DNA of 64,000 nt from Seminavis robusta (Eukaryota > Bacillariophyta > Bacillariophyceae > Naviculales > Naviculaceae): positions 1 through 64,000 of the forward strand of contig CAICTM010000120.1 in NCBI GenBank assembly GCA_903772945.1. The letters are read 5' to 3'. Below are positions 11,871 through 22,451 of the stretch, in pieces. The notes beneath the pieces are model-generated. The model was not told where the DNA came from. It made no database searches and was given only the letters and a program-made list of their open reading frames with translations. Numbering within the stretch: the stretch's first letter is position 1; each line of letters opens with the position of its first letter. The position numbers were made by a program, and so were the translations under genes.

Positions 11871-12629
11871 GGTTCAATAATATCCACACATGCAAACAGT
11901 CAAATGCTTTGATCAGGTTGTTCAAGTTGAAAGAATGAAGAATGAGCGTCAGGGGGTATCGCGTATCATCCGAGTTGATTCTGTTCCGGGCCGGCAAAAG
12001 GATCTTTTTTCATACGTGATTTCAGACCTGATTATGTAGAGTATCTTTGCTGGCTTCGATTAACGGTACGAGACAGGTTTGCTGAGAGTAGTGTTGAGTG
12101 CCTTACTGCCGTGGGATCTGCCCAATGTACAGGACCTGCTGGTATGATGTCTCAAGAATTGGTGCACAGTACCGGCATCATAGAAGCTAACTACCAGTAC
12201 CAGTAGCACCAATTTGCAACCTATAGGCAGCTCTTGAGGAGAGATGTTTGGCGATGCCTCAGCTTTGGCACCAAGGAGACCATCAGCAGAGACCACAAAC
12301 GGAGTAAAGTGGCGGCGTTGGGAGAGACAGGCTTGGAGATGCTTGTTTTCCTTATTGCGTATAGGATCCTTGCAACTATGAGAATCAGCCAGGATGACAA
12401 GGACATATGGAATTCTTTGGGAGAAAGAGACGGTAGTAGTAACAGTGAGTGTTACCGTAGACAATGTACTGGGGCCTACGGACGCACAAGTCCATACCAT
12501 CTTACTCACATTATCGCTGACAAAGATGCTCTCCGTACAAGATATATCTTATCGCTAAGACAAAAAGATGCTCACAAAATGGCGAAGACACTCGCCACAA
12601 TGGCCAAGAGGCCCAAGACACTTGCGTCG
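11871..12629. other. Intergenic, possible 3' flank of the Crypton element
   Basis: A 149-codon minus-strand ORF (12060-12509) has no domain and no signal peptide; not called. The part next to 12630 would be the 3' end of the recombinase transcript. No repeat shared with the far side of that gene was found by eye, so the element's edge cannot be placed. Confidence 0.45.
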
Positions 12630-14907
12630 CTATGCCAAGATGCCACCTAAGTTGTCACCAAGAGGGCCATTGCGCATGGGTAAGATAGCACGTCTAAACC
12701 TTTGCGAACCCACAAAGGGCAATGTGGGATTCTTCTGGTCTCGTGTGATCTGACCGATCAGGTTTGTGACCGAACTGTGACCATAGACATCAATGATCTT
12801 GGCATTTGCTGCATCAATAGTGTACCTACAGTTCACCACCATGTATTGTTGAATCCTCCAGATTTTGTTGCGCCTAGAGTACTTCTGCTTGAAGGGCTTG
12901 CCTTGGCCATTGACCTCATTGTTGGTAAAGTCTTTAGCAGCCTTGTTGGTGCCAATGCCAAATTGATATTCCTGCCACATTTCTGTGAGGCTCTTGATGT
13001 TGTTGGCTAGCTTGGCATACTGACTGACATCGCCCCTTGTAGGCTGTGTGGTGATTCGTTGCCTTGCTGGTGGTGGTGGTGGTGGTGGTGGTGGTGGTGG
13101 TGGTGGTGGTGCGGCTTCCTCTTCCTTGCCTTCCTCCTGTTGCCGTGCAGGTCGTGCAGGTCGTGCAGGCTGTGCAGCTCGTGCAGGTTCTTCTCGACGT
13201 TGACGTTGTCGCTGGTGTGCTTCTGCTTCGGCATGTTCTCCTCTCTGTCGTCGTCTAACTGGATCCTGTCGGCCCAAAGCACTCTCGATACTGCCCCCAA
13301 ACCTCCTCTGATTGGATACCACTCTGTCGAACTGCTGTTGCTGCCATGCACGTAGGCTAGTTTGCTCTGCCCTCAACGCTGTAAACTGTTGGTCGACTGT
13401 CTGCTCCAATCTCTGTACATAGGACAGAACGCTGTTGATGTCTTCGCGATTGGCTTGACCGTTGTTCTGTGCCTGCCCTTCTGGATTCGCGGCAGCCCCT
13501 TGTCCAGTAGTTGTTGCTTCAATAATGTCAAGGGCCTTGTTGACGTTCAGGACTTTGATGGGAATCTTCTCCACTGGATTTCCTTCGAAGTCCGGCTTCA
13601 ACTGACTGAAGTTGGTTCTTACTCGGTCTACTTGTTCGGCAGGTAGATACTCAGAGGCGGCAGGATCCATGCAAGCCCAAAGAGTAGCAAGTGCAAGTAC
13701 TGAACACAGCCTGTTGTCATTCTGGTACCGTGCTCTGATGCTGGGGACGCATGTAAAGAATAGAAAGTTCTCTGTAACGTCTTCTAATCCTTCTTTCAGC
13801 TTGTACATGATGGCTCCACCCTCGCATAAAATAGCAGCAACGTAGGCATCTGTGTAGTGATCTTCTTTGCCAATGTAAATCTTTCGTACTGTACGGGTGT
13901 TGCCTTCTCCAGCCCATCGACCTCTGAATTCAACTTCAATGACTAGTGCTCCTCCTCTTTTGGCACGGTCAGCTGTGTACTTCCTCTCAGAGTGCGTACC
14001 CAATCCCTTGTCTGCATTCTCGCCGGTTTCATCAAACAGATCAATGAATTCTTGGTGCTTCCAGCACACCCTTTCAACTCTAGCTGCGTACTGCTTCTTC
14101 AGGTTGTTTGGCCCCTTATCAACATCGTCATTCTCAGTCCACATGTGCACGGCATCAGGATGCATATATAGCCACTGCTCCAAGTAGATCGCCCAGTTCA
14201 GAATGCAACAGGTCTGCCAGTTCTTGGATGCAAGGATGATCTGATCCGGACAGTTCCTGGTTGTTTTCACGTTCTTGGACCACGACGTCTTCGTTTTCAG
14301 GAGGAATGGGAACTTCGTGTCACCATGGGGGGCATTTATCTTGAAGTGGGAAGTATCATCAATTCGATGGATCAAATGATTGGCCCACAATGTCATGGCG
14401 ACATACTTGTATTTATGGTTGAAGTCAGTCTGCCGGCGTAACAACTCCAGGAGTTTCAAGAACTCGATGTGCGTATAAGCCCTCTTGTCATTGGGATCAA
14501 CACCAAGTCCACGTGTTTCCAGCTTTTCCGCTTTGGCTAGCATGTTGTTGACTTGAGTCGATCGGGTTGGATTACCACCACTAGTTCCATTCGGAAAGTC
14601 CATCCATGCTGCGTTCTTGTTCGGCATGAACCAAGATATTGCTTGCTTGTATTTCTTGAGCGAACCCACTCTTGCTTTGGTAGGATAGTCAGTTGGTCCT
14701 GGATTGATTTTCCCGTAGGCTTTCCACTCTAAGTAGCGCCTCACATGGTGTGGCTTGACTCCTAGTAGCTCTTCCTTGGTGTATGTCTTCGCTCGAGGAT
14801 ACTTGTTGTCGATGCGACCATCCTTGTGACTCATTAACTCACAGATGTAGGCTTGATTTTTGTGATGCGCTGGGTAGTGCCAACCTTCTTCATCTGAGGA
14901 TCCATCT

Positions 14908-14943
<36 letters not shown>

Positions 14944-15060
14944 GGTGGTGGTGGCGGCGGTGGCTCATCTTCAGAGGACACCTCATCGAAAACACTTCGT
15001 CCATTCGCCATCATTGTCGAAGATTGATCTCTTATCTAGCTAGCTAGCTATCGATCTTCC
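12600..15060 (-). mobile_element. Crypton DNA transposon, apparently with an intact recombinase; ends not resolved
   Basis: Given as the gene plus short flanks. Cryptons have no terminal inverted repeats and often only a 4-6 bp direct repeat at each side, so the limits cannot be set from one copy. The uninterrupted 2.4-kb ORF suggests recent insertion or continuing selection. CTAGCTAGCTAGCTA at 15036-15050 lies just upstream of its ATG, as at host genes. Confidence 0.6.
12630..15014 (-). CDS. Crypton-type tyrosine recombinase with GCR1_C-like domain
   Basis: 794 residues, open throughout, ATG at 15014. Cryptons move by a tyrosine recombinase through a circular intermediate. The N-terminus has a Pro run encoded by GGC/GGT repeats (about 14908-14965). 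A core-binding-like region (KTYTKEELLGVKPHHVRRYLEWKAYG is its central part) precedes the catalytic half. Candidate catalytic residues are Arg in NHLIHRIDD, the HxxR motif in GTHSERKYTADRAKRGG, Trp in EFRGRWAGEGNTR, and Tyr in KIYIGKEDHYTDAYVA. A second Pro run (about 13066-13110) separates a C-terminal module, LTEMWQEYQFGIG...KYSRRNKIWRIQQYM, which matches the W-x-E-W/Y...RR pattern of GCR1_C DNA-binding domains, as in several Crypton families. A DUF3504-like assignment is possible. The HxxR line is confident; the exact Tyr is inferred. Confidence 0.8.
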
Positions 15061-15945
15061 ACGATAATTTGTGAGGAAGATCCGGAAAGGATTGATCGAG
15101 CCCTTTCATGTGAGACTAGATGGCTGGCGATGGTTAAGTAGACGCCAACTCAATGGGAGACTTAAGCGAGTAACATGCGCCAAACTTAATTAGATGGTGT
15201 CGGTAACATAAAGTACTGAAAAGCTTACTCTATGAGTTACTACTTTGGGCGAAGTTTCCCCTAGTTCACGTTCGGGATAGACGCTGGGACTGCCGTTTTC
15301 CCTAGTAGAAGCTCCATACCCTATGGTGGTGGGGGTGTTTCTGCTGCAATGTTACAGGAGTAACATTTCCGCCTTTATTTGCAGGGATCACAGAGACGAG
15401 ATCCGTGACTGAAGAGTTTCCCAACAAAGTGTCTTCCAGTGTTGTACTAAGTGGTTAGCATCATGCCTATCAGAAACACGAGGATCCATGAGTTTCCATG
15501 AGGAACGAGGCAAGACTAATACTCTCTCTTGAAGATGACCACCGCCGGTACCCATCGGGAAGGACACCAGCCAAGAGCCACCGGAACAAAGTCAACCATG
15601 CCGGAGCTCTGCCGGTCACTGTTGACTCAGTTAGCCCCCCCTCGCTCCATAACGTTTCCATTAGTTTTTATTTTTCCTTAAAGTCTCGAGAAGTATTTAT
15701 TTTTTCCGGTCCACATAATAGCTTTGCAAATGCTGACACCTCCGGCTAGCTAGTGCCACTTATTTGCCACCAGCCACTGCCACCGGTACCTTGGCTTCAT
15801 GGTCACTGTGACCCCCCACCGGTTCCTGGTACAGCGATGTCACCTATCAGGCCCTCATGCAAATTGCAAAACTCTCCTCCCATCTATCAGCCCACAAAAT
15901 TAAAATAAGCTCTTGAAAGAAGAAAGTGTTAAAAGCCGCCCACCC
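15015..15945. other. Intergenic between divergent genes
   Basis: No ORF with coding character. It holds CTAGCTAG runs at 15036 and about 15747, and one perfect short hairpin at 15349-15368 (AATGTTAC, four-base loop, GTAACATT), too short to assign to a known RNA or terminator. Confidence 0.5.
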
Positions 15946-17171
15946 ATGAAGATGAAGATCGCTGCACTCCCTCTCTTTACCATTACACTCATGGCAGTGA
16001 TGGCCATGGTCCCCGGTGATGCTATCTGCTTTCCGAAAATCGGAAAGATGAAGCAGGTGGTTATCTCATGTCGCCCCCTCCAGCTGGAACCACACATATC
16101 CAATGCAGGGTTACCTGCACCGGTCCTACAAGTACAGTCAGCGCTGTTGAAATTCAAGTAAATGGAGTTATACGGGATAGGGTTGCCAATTGTGGGCGCA
16201 CCACCCTTAAGGTTCCATTTGAATCTGGAGAGATACAGCTGTACTATGGGGTAGACATAAATGGTGCTAGCATCGATTGTGTTTGCTTTGGGGCCGCTGG
16301 CCCTACTGCAGACGATCCGTCCTCTTGTTTTTCGGAGGAAGCCACTGTGGCAGTGAAACATCCGGGCCAAGGACAAGTCCCAGTACCCACCAAAATGGCG
16401 GACCTCAAGATTGGAGACATGGTCTTGACCGCCAACAACCGTTACCAACCAGTCTATGCCTTTGCTCACAATGATGCCATGACAGACATGGAGTTCCTAC
16501 AAATCCACACCACAAGCGGCAAGAACAACAAGAAACCATTGGAAGTCACTGGTCAGCATTTGGTCTATGTGCAGGGCAAGGACACTCCAGTCACGGCCAA
16601 ATTCGTCAAGGTTGGTGATAGCCTCATGCAGGCTGGATATGGACAAGGAGCTGCCCTTGTCACCAAGATCAAGACTGTCCAGCGCCAGGGAATCTATGCT
16701 CCCCTCACCCAGGATGGCACCCTTGTGGTAGATGGCATTGCTTCTTCATGCTACATCTCCCTCCAGCCCAATGGCAATCCCCAAAGGATGGAACTAAATG
16801 GCCACTCTGCGTCCATGTTGTCTCACCACAGTGTTGCTCACATGCTCATGACTATGCCTCGTTTGGTGTGCATGGGTGGGATCAACCCCAAATTGTGCCA
16901 GGAATACAATAATGATGGTGTGGCTCATTTTGTGCAGATGGCATTTGATTTGTCCGACTGGTTCCATGCCCAGCACTGGGTGATTCAGTTGTTCCTTTTG
17001 ACTGTCTACTTGGTGGTATTGTGTCCCCTCTATGCTTTGGAGCTCTTGTTTGGTGCCAAGCTGGCTGCTGCCATGGTTGTGGGTGGATTGGTCTTTGTGG
17101 GTTCTTTTGTCGGTGGAAATAATAATGCTCCTGCTGTGGACCCAATGGTGGACTTGAAGATAGAAACTTGA
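15946..17171 (+). CDS. Secreted Hint (Hog) domain protein with C-terminal membrane segment
   Basis: 385 residues from exons 15946-16015 and 16084-17171. The 68-bp intron (GTGATG...TCCAG) joins the signal peptide (KIAALPLFTITLMAVMAMVP) to AGTTHIQCRVTC and cures the frame change between them. A Cys-rich domain of about 90 residues follows (CRVTC, NCGRTT, DCVCFG). The Hint domain starts at the nucleophile in SSCFSEEATV (about 16318), has the GD turn in LKIGDMVL, the TxxH motif in VTGQHLVY (about 16549) and the end block VDGIASSCYI. It continues with HHSVAHMLMTMPRLVC, as in Hedgehog C-terminal domains, and then a hydrophobic helix (WVIQLFLLTVYLVVLCPLYA). Autocleavage at Gly/Ser-Cys is expected from the family. 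No Hedge signalling domain is present, so the partner domain is lineage-specific. The sterol-transfer role known in animals cannot be assumed. Confidence 0.85.
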
Positions 17172-17742
17172 AGCAAGGGCAACCGGTTTCTAGATTGCTA
17201 CCGGTACCAGTATAGAATTATCAGGGCCTGTGAAGTGTGAATCGAATCGAATCATTTGAAAAGAACGGTACAACCTCATTGTTGCAGCTTATTAGCTTAA
17301 AAGGATGGTAAATTACATGTAATTAATTAAAAACTAAACGAAGAAAGTTGTATGGCACAAACCTCAGTTCTCATCCTCTCAACTAAATGATGTTCTTCAT
17401 GCAGACCTGCATCTGAAATTGCCCTTGCGAAAGCTACGGTACCCATTTTTAATGTCTGGGTGGATCACAAAGCCAAGCATCGATAATCGATAGATGTATC
17501 TGGGGCCAACCCAGCCGACGGCCAAACTGCAAAACCAACAGTACAGTACATGTACTATTAGTACCGTCGGCATGGAGCTTGGCACGAGCTCGGGAGCTGT
17601 TTAACTGGATGCCGACGAGCCGGCGTTCGTAATGGGCGCGAAAAATGACGGGTCTTTTTGATCTGGTGCTCACTTTTTGGGTTTCTGAACTTTTAGTTTG
17701 GGTAGCATTCACTCCGAGTAGCTAGCTAGTGGTATTTGAACC
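17172..17742. other. Intergenic
   Basis: No gene seen. GCTAGCTAG lies at 17721-17729, 13 bp before the next ATG, and a GTACAGTACATGTAC-like palindromic stretch lies near 17541. Confidence 0.5.
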
Positions 17743-19782
17743 ATGAGGGCTTCTACTAGTATTAATAGTAGTCTCGGTGGCAGCAGACGGCTGGTGCTGC
17801 TCCTGTTTATCTTATTCAACTTGGTTTCTGTGTGTCATTGTAAGAAGGATGACAAAGTTGAAGAAGAAGAAGAACACGAGTACATTTTTCAAGATGTGGA
17901 TGAAGATACCGGTGCTACCACAACGGTAACTAGTACTACCACTACTACCACGACGAGCACGACCGTTGTTACTGGTAGCCCCACCACCAGTCCCTCGGCC
18001 AATAATCGCGAAGAAGAGATCATTCTGTTTTTGAGTCCACGCTTTGGAGACGCTGCCACGCTGAGCGATGATTCCACGCCCCAAGGCCAAGCAGTCAATT
18101 GGATGGCCAATGACGATCCCCTGCAGCTACCCATTCCACCGTCTCAACGATACTCGGGTGCCTACCGATTCGTACAGCGATACGCACTTGCTGTACTCTG
18201 CTTTGCATGGGCTCCACCGACGCCTGCCAATCTTCCAGCTACTACCAATACTACTAGCAAGACGAATACAACCAACGGGATTCCATTTCTCACGGGAGAC
18301 AGCGAATGCGACTGGAACGACCAGATCCCACTCATTACCGGAGAAACACTTGTCATTGGAGCGCAGTGCAATGCCTTGCAAGAAGTCGATTATATTAATT
18401 TGCGTACGAATACAATACATTATGAATACATACACCTTATACCCTTTCTCATCCTTTTTGTTTCTCACATTTCCATTTCTTATCTTTTTCTGTTTATTTC
18501 ATTTATTGTCATACATGCATGTAAAAAAGCCTCCATGAAGTTGGTGGGAACCATTCCGGATGAAACGGCTCTACTTTTGGCCTTGACGCACCTCACGTTG
18601 CCCTACAATCAGTTGGAAGGAGGCATACCCAATCGACTCCAGTACCTTACGGGACTCTCCATTATCGATCTACAACAGAATGCCATGACGGGAAATCTAC
18701 CTGCGGCAGGATTCCAGAAATGGACCCAGCTCACGTCACTCGCGCTCAATGGGAATAAACTCACCGGAGTTCTACCCACTCAATTGGTCAACATGACATC
18801 TCTCACATCCCTCCAATTGCAAAACAATGAGCTTTTTGGGATTATTGAAATTCTCAATTTCATACCCACCCTCCTCCAACTCAATCTCGCCAGCAATTCC
18901 TTTGCCGGACGCATTAGTCAATTGAGTTTGGTCGATCTTGTCAACCTGCAACAACTGGACTTGAGTGACAACTTTTTTCAAGGAACATTTCCAGAAGACT
19001 TTTTACTTACCAACTCATCCGTCGTGCACAATGATACGACTACCATGGTCGTCACAACCACCACAACCACCACCACTACTACCGTCGGACGACATGGCGG
19101 ACATGATTTCAATCCGGAACTCCAATTCTTGAGACTCCACAGCAATCAGTTTGCCGGGAATCTCGATGAGACACTCCTCAATTTGCCTAACTTGATTGCG
19201 TTGGATGTTTCCGATAATGTCTTTACGGGGACCCTGCCACAAGTGGACACCATTTCCAATCTGCAATTTCTCTCCTTGGCATCCAATCCGTGGCAACCGG
19301 GACCCATTCCCTGGGGATTGATCTCCACCACGCAGTTCAAAGAACTCAATCTCGGCGATACCAATCGCAATGGCAATATTCCAACTTGGCTCGGAATCAA
19401 CCACTTTGACCTTGAGCTGTTGGCGCTGGACAACAATGATTTGGAAGGAACCATTCCGGAATCCATCGGTGACATTGCCAGTCTCCGGTATCTGCTCCTC
19501 CAAAACAATAAACTCGAAGGAACGCTGCCTGTTTCCATGGCCAATTTGCAGCAACTCGAGGTCTTGCGCATGGACGGAAATCGGTTGGCGGGCAGTACGG
19601 CCCCCATTTGTCTACCGAATTCCACCGCGTTGGTCTTGTTTGCCGCCGATTGTACCGATTTTGACGACGAATGTCCCTGCTGCACTCATTGCACTCGTTG
19701 TTGGGGCTGCGATGGCGATACCGAAGCCGTCTTGGCGACCAATACGTGGACGCATCGTGGTGGTACTCGTGCGCGAAAGTAA
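17743..19782 (+). CDS. Secreted leucine-rich-repeat protein with an in-frame, stop-free intron
   Basis: 637 residues if exons 17743-18403 and 18530-19782 are joined. The signal peptide is RLVLLLFILFNLVSVCHC; an acidic and Thr-rich linker (TTTVTST) follows. About a dozen plant-type LRRs (LxxLxLxxNxLxGxIP), for example LTLPYNQLEGGIP, LALNGNKLTGVLP, LALDNNDLEGTIP and LLLQNNKLEGTLP, are interrupted by a Thr10 run (about 19052-19083). A Cys-rich end (CPCCTHCTRCWGC) closes the protein. The intron 18404-18529 (GTACGA...AAAAAG, 126 bp) is a multiple of three without a stop. Splicing gives DYINLPSMKLVGTIPDE, a normal LRR, whereas retention would insert a hydrophobic stretch. No kinase or C-terminal anchor, so secretion to the surface or wall is inferred; ligand unknown. 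Confidence 0.87.
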   Translation: MRASTSINSSLGGSRRLVLLLFILFNLVSVCHCKKDDKVEEEEEHEYIFQDVDEDTGATTTVTSTTTTTTTSTTVVTGSPTTSPSANNREEEIILFLSPRFGDAATLSDDSTPQGQAVNWMANDDPLQLPIPPSQRYSGAYRFVQRYALAVLCFAWAPPTPANLPATTNTTSKTNTTNGIPFLTGDSECDWNDQIPLITGETLVIGAQCNALQEVDYINLRTNTIHYEYIHLIPFLILFVSHISISYLFLFISFIVIHACKKASMKLVGTIPDETALLLALTHLTLPYNQLEGGIPNRLQYLTGLSIIDLQQNAMTGNLPAAGFQKWTQLTSLALNGNKLTGVLPTQLVNMTSLTSLQLQNNELFGIIEILNFIPTLLQLNLASNSFAGRISQLSLVDLVNLQQLDLSDNFFQGTFPEDFLLTNSSVVHNDTTTMVVTTTTTTTTTTVGRHGGHDFNPELQFLRLHSNQFAGNLDETLLNLPNLIALDVSDNVFTGTLPQVDTISNLQFLSLASNPWQPGPIPWGLISTTQFKELNLGDTNRNGNIPTWLGINHFDLELLALDNNDLEGTIPESIGDIASLRYLLLQNNKLEGTLPVSMANLQQLEVLRMDGNRLAGSTAPICLPNSTALVLFAADCTDFDDECPCCTHCTRCWGCDGDTEAVLATNTWTHRGGTRARK

Positions 19783-21884
19783 GCAACCACAGACAACACA
19801 TCGAGATACATGGAAAGTGTATTTATTGGAAAGACGTGACATGTCTGATGGTGAAGAGAAACAATCGTAGTTTGTAATCTGTAATGAGTATAGTTATCAA
19901 CGTGTTCCTAGTTCTGCATGGCCTGTCGTGCCTGAGCGAGAAGGTGTAGCCTAGAGATCAAAGTTGCTTTGCTGGCCAGCGGTGAACGACCAAGCGTGAT
20001 GCATGAGTAGGAAGCCAACCCATTTTGCCAACGTGCGTGGTAAGAGGGCCCCAGTAACGCCCCCCGGTCGCTCGATTGCTCCTAACTACTCGTCGCAGTT
20101 GATGAGAACCTTGAGATTGCCCGGCACTTCTTGCTATGCGATTATTTCCCGCGTTGCCATGAGTTCAACTATGAAAACCCACCAGCAAGAGCCCCCGGTC
20201 CCAGCTGAGAGAGCCCATAGGTAACGGTCCCCTGGCTGCAGCCAAGACCGAGCGCAGCGACCAGGCTTTACTTGAGATCAAGTCATTCCGAAGGAGCGCG
20301 CGGTTGAACCTGAGCGAGGGACGAAGGTGACATTGAACGGGAGCCGAACTAGCTGCTAGAACTTTTGGCTATCGTGGTAAGGGCCGCGAAGCTTGCAGGA
20401 GAAGTCTGGCTGGGAGCGGGAAGTAATGCTTCACTGAAGCTCATTACGAGCGCTGGAACCAAAAAGAAGCCACATCTCCCTTTCAAGACCGCACGCACCT
20501 TTGGCATTTTCCCTGCCAAGCAAAAGCCCCCCTTGATCGCTCACTACAAAGTGGTAGCTACTCGAGTTGCCTGCAGCAACCAAGCAAGTACTAAGTGATG
20601 ATGGGGCTCGTGACACGCTACGATCAGGCAGTCTGCATATTCTGACAGGCTGTGTGGGACCTGAAGTGATGTGAGGTTTGAAACCGCAATATCTAGCTAG
20701 CTAGCATTGAAAACGATGGCAGGCTCAGGATGCCGCGCCGTGGCTACTTTCATGCGATGATGGCTTTGCTTGTTATGTCTCTTGCTTGCTTTCCTTGCAA
20801 TTGCCTTGATCTGGCTGTAGTACAGCAGCAGGGGAAATCATGGTAAGTGTTTCAAACCGCGGTGACTTGCCAAGTTGCACTAGTAGACGCGATTCTCTGG
20901 AACAGCCTTGCCCTGGCCTGCAAAACTTAAAGCTCATATTTTAAAAATCACTTGATGCATCAATTCCATTTTTACAATTTTGTGACACCTTTTCAATACG
21001 CTTGCAGTGTTCTGGGGTACAGGTGGTGATGTTCTGGCCCTAATGAGAAGTGTTGCTTGTAATGCTTTTCCAAATGAGGCAATACTTTGAAGAGGTTGTC
21101 ATGTCATTTGCCTGGGTTGCCGTGCGGCTCTACATCGAACAGCCCCCCACTCAGCCAATGACAAGCAGTTCCTGAACTCGAACCACGCATAGCAGCTTCA
21201 CAGACTTTTACATGCTGTCTACAGTACCGCGTCCCCGAAACGCCGTGGATTGCTTCGTGTTGTTTATTGATGATTGGTTTATTGGGTTAGTCGTGTTGTT
21301 CCCAGGCTTTCCGGTTTCCGCACGTACTCTTGCTGACTGTTGGAGCGAGAAAAAGATGAGTTGAAGCAATCATCTTTTGGCATTTGGCCGCGTGAGAGTG
21401 AGAAGTCAAGGTGAAGTCTGACACGGCTTTAATCACCCCAAGCCCGAAGCAACAGACGTCCAATTGGGCGCTTTAGCGGTGACACGTCCTGCGATTGGCA
21501 AACGGTATTCTGTGCTGGAGAGCCTTGGGGTCACCCAGCGGAAGTACCAAGATTATTTCAGTACGAAGTGATGAGATTGACGTCGCTTGCCACTTGGTTC
21601 TTGCTTCCCCTCCGGTCAGTTCGGTTCCAACCAAGGCAAGACGTGGTTTCTCGAGTGGTGATACGGTAGTACCGGAGAGGCCCCAACGCAGGAACCAAGG
21701 AATTGCTATCTGGCTAACCAACCAGCAGTGTTTGAACTGTTGTGTGTGTGTGTTGTCCTGCCTGTTGCGCCCAGAATGCGCTCCTGTATGTGTGTGCTAG
21801 CTAGCTAACAAAGTAGAAAGGAATGAATAGCTTTATGAATCAATGTTTTATCGTGTAGTTAAAGTCTCTAGCTAGTTATTGTAG
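19783..21884. other. Intergenic, no gene recognised
   Basis: About 2.1 kb, more GC-rich in its first 900 bp than neighbouring gaps, with small ORFs below 80 codons lacking any domain. CTAGCTAGCTAGC lies at about 20694, GCTAGCTAGCTAAC at about 21798, and CTAGCTAG at 21868 close to the stop of the next gene. No RNA gene recognised by eye. Confidence 0.5.
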
Positions 21885-22451
21885 TTACATGTATAGTTGC
21901 ATGTAACTGGGAACTCTGGACAATGCCGCATGTGGCTGTGGAGCTCTGCTGGTGTGCTGCTGCCTGGCCACGAACTGCTTGGCCTTTTCTTGTCTTCTTT
22001 GAAGGATCTTTTGAGACAGGCTAGTCAAGTCATTGGGATCTTCTTGTCCCTCTGGCGCCACTACCGTGGGAGCAGCAGAACTAAAGTGGACCACCTTTCT
22101 CTTGTTGGGGCATTGCTCTTGATCTAGTTGATCACTCTGAAGTTGTCTAACGCTGTCTGCCTTGGTGAGCAAGTTGTGTTGCCTTTTCCATTCATAGATT
22201 TCCATCAAGAGTTCATTGTTAGGACGAAAGTTGGAAGGATCCAACGGCTGACGAGTCAAAGGACAAGTGGGAACTTGATCTTGCTCTTCATCGCAGTTGA
22301 GCATCCATTCCAGAATGGCAGTGCGTTCAAACGTGTTGCCAGAAACTGCATCTTGATAAGGATACTTCATCAGTTCAAGTGTCAAAGGACATACAAACCG
22401 ATCAGGAATGTTGGTATTGTTCTTGGTACCGGTAGTATTAGAAGAGCTCAT
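21885..22451 (-). CDS. Small U-box protein, candidate E3 ubiquitin ligase
   Basis: 188 residues, one exon. The N-terminal half is a U-box (residues about 17-90): IPDRFVCPLTLELMKYP, then AVSGNTFERTAILEWM, then VPTCPLTRQPL and FRPNNELLMEIYEWKRQ. The spacing FxCPLT...P...G.TFER..I..W...CPLT is that of U-boxes, which recruit E2 enzymes and fold like RING domains without zinc. The rest is polar and probably disordered (QLQSDQLDQEQ, then a basic QKILQRRQEKAKQF helix) and has no ARM or TPR repeats, so the substrate-binding part is unknown. ATG at 22451 lies 10 bp from GCTAGCTAG (22461-22469); another CTAGCTAG lies about 10 bp beyond the stop. Confidence 0.92.
   Translation of the reverse strand: MSSSNTTGTKNNTNIPDRFVCPLTLELMKYPYQDAVSGNTFERTAILEWMLNCDEEQDQVPTCPLTRQPLDPSNFRPNNELLMEIYEWKRQHNLLTKADSVRQLQSDQLDQEQCPNKRKVVHFSSAAPTVVAPEGQEDPNDLTSLSQKILQRRQEKAKQFVARQQHTSRAPQPHAALSRVPSYMQLYM

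Noticed and set aside
12060-12509. 149-codon minus-strand ORF downstream of the Crypton gene
   Set aside because: No recognisable motif and no splice link to the recombinase; not enough evidence for a gene.
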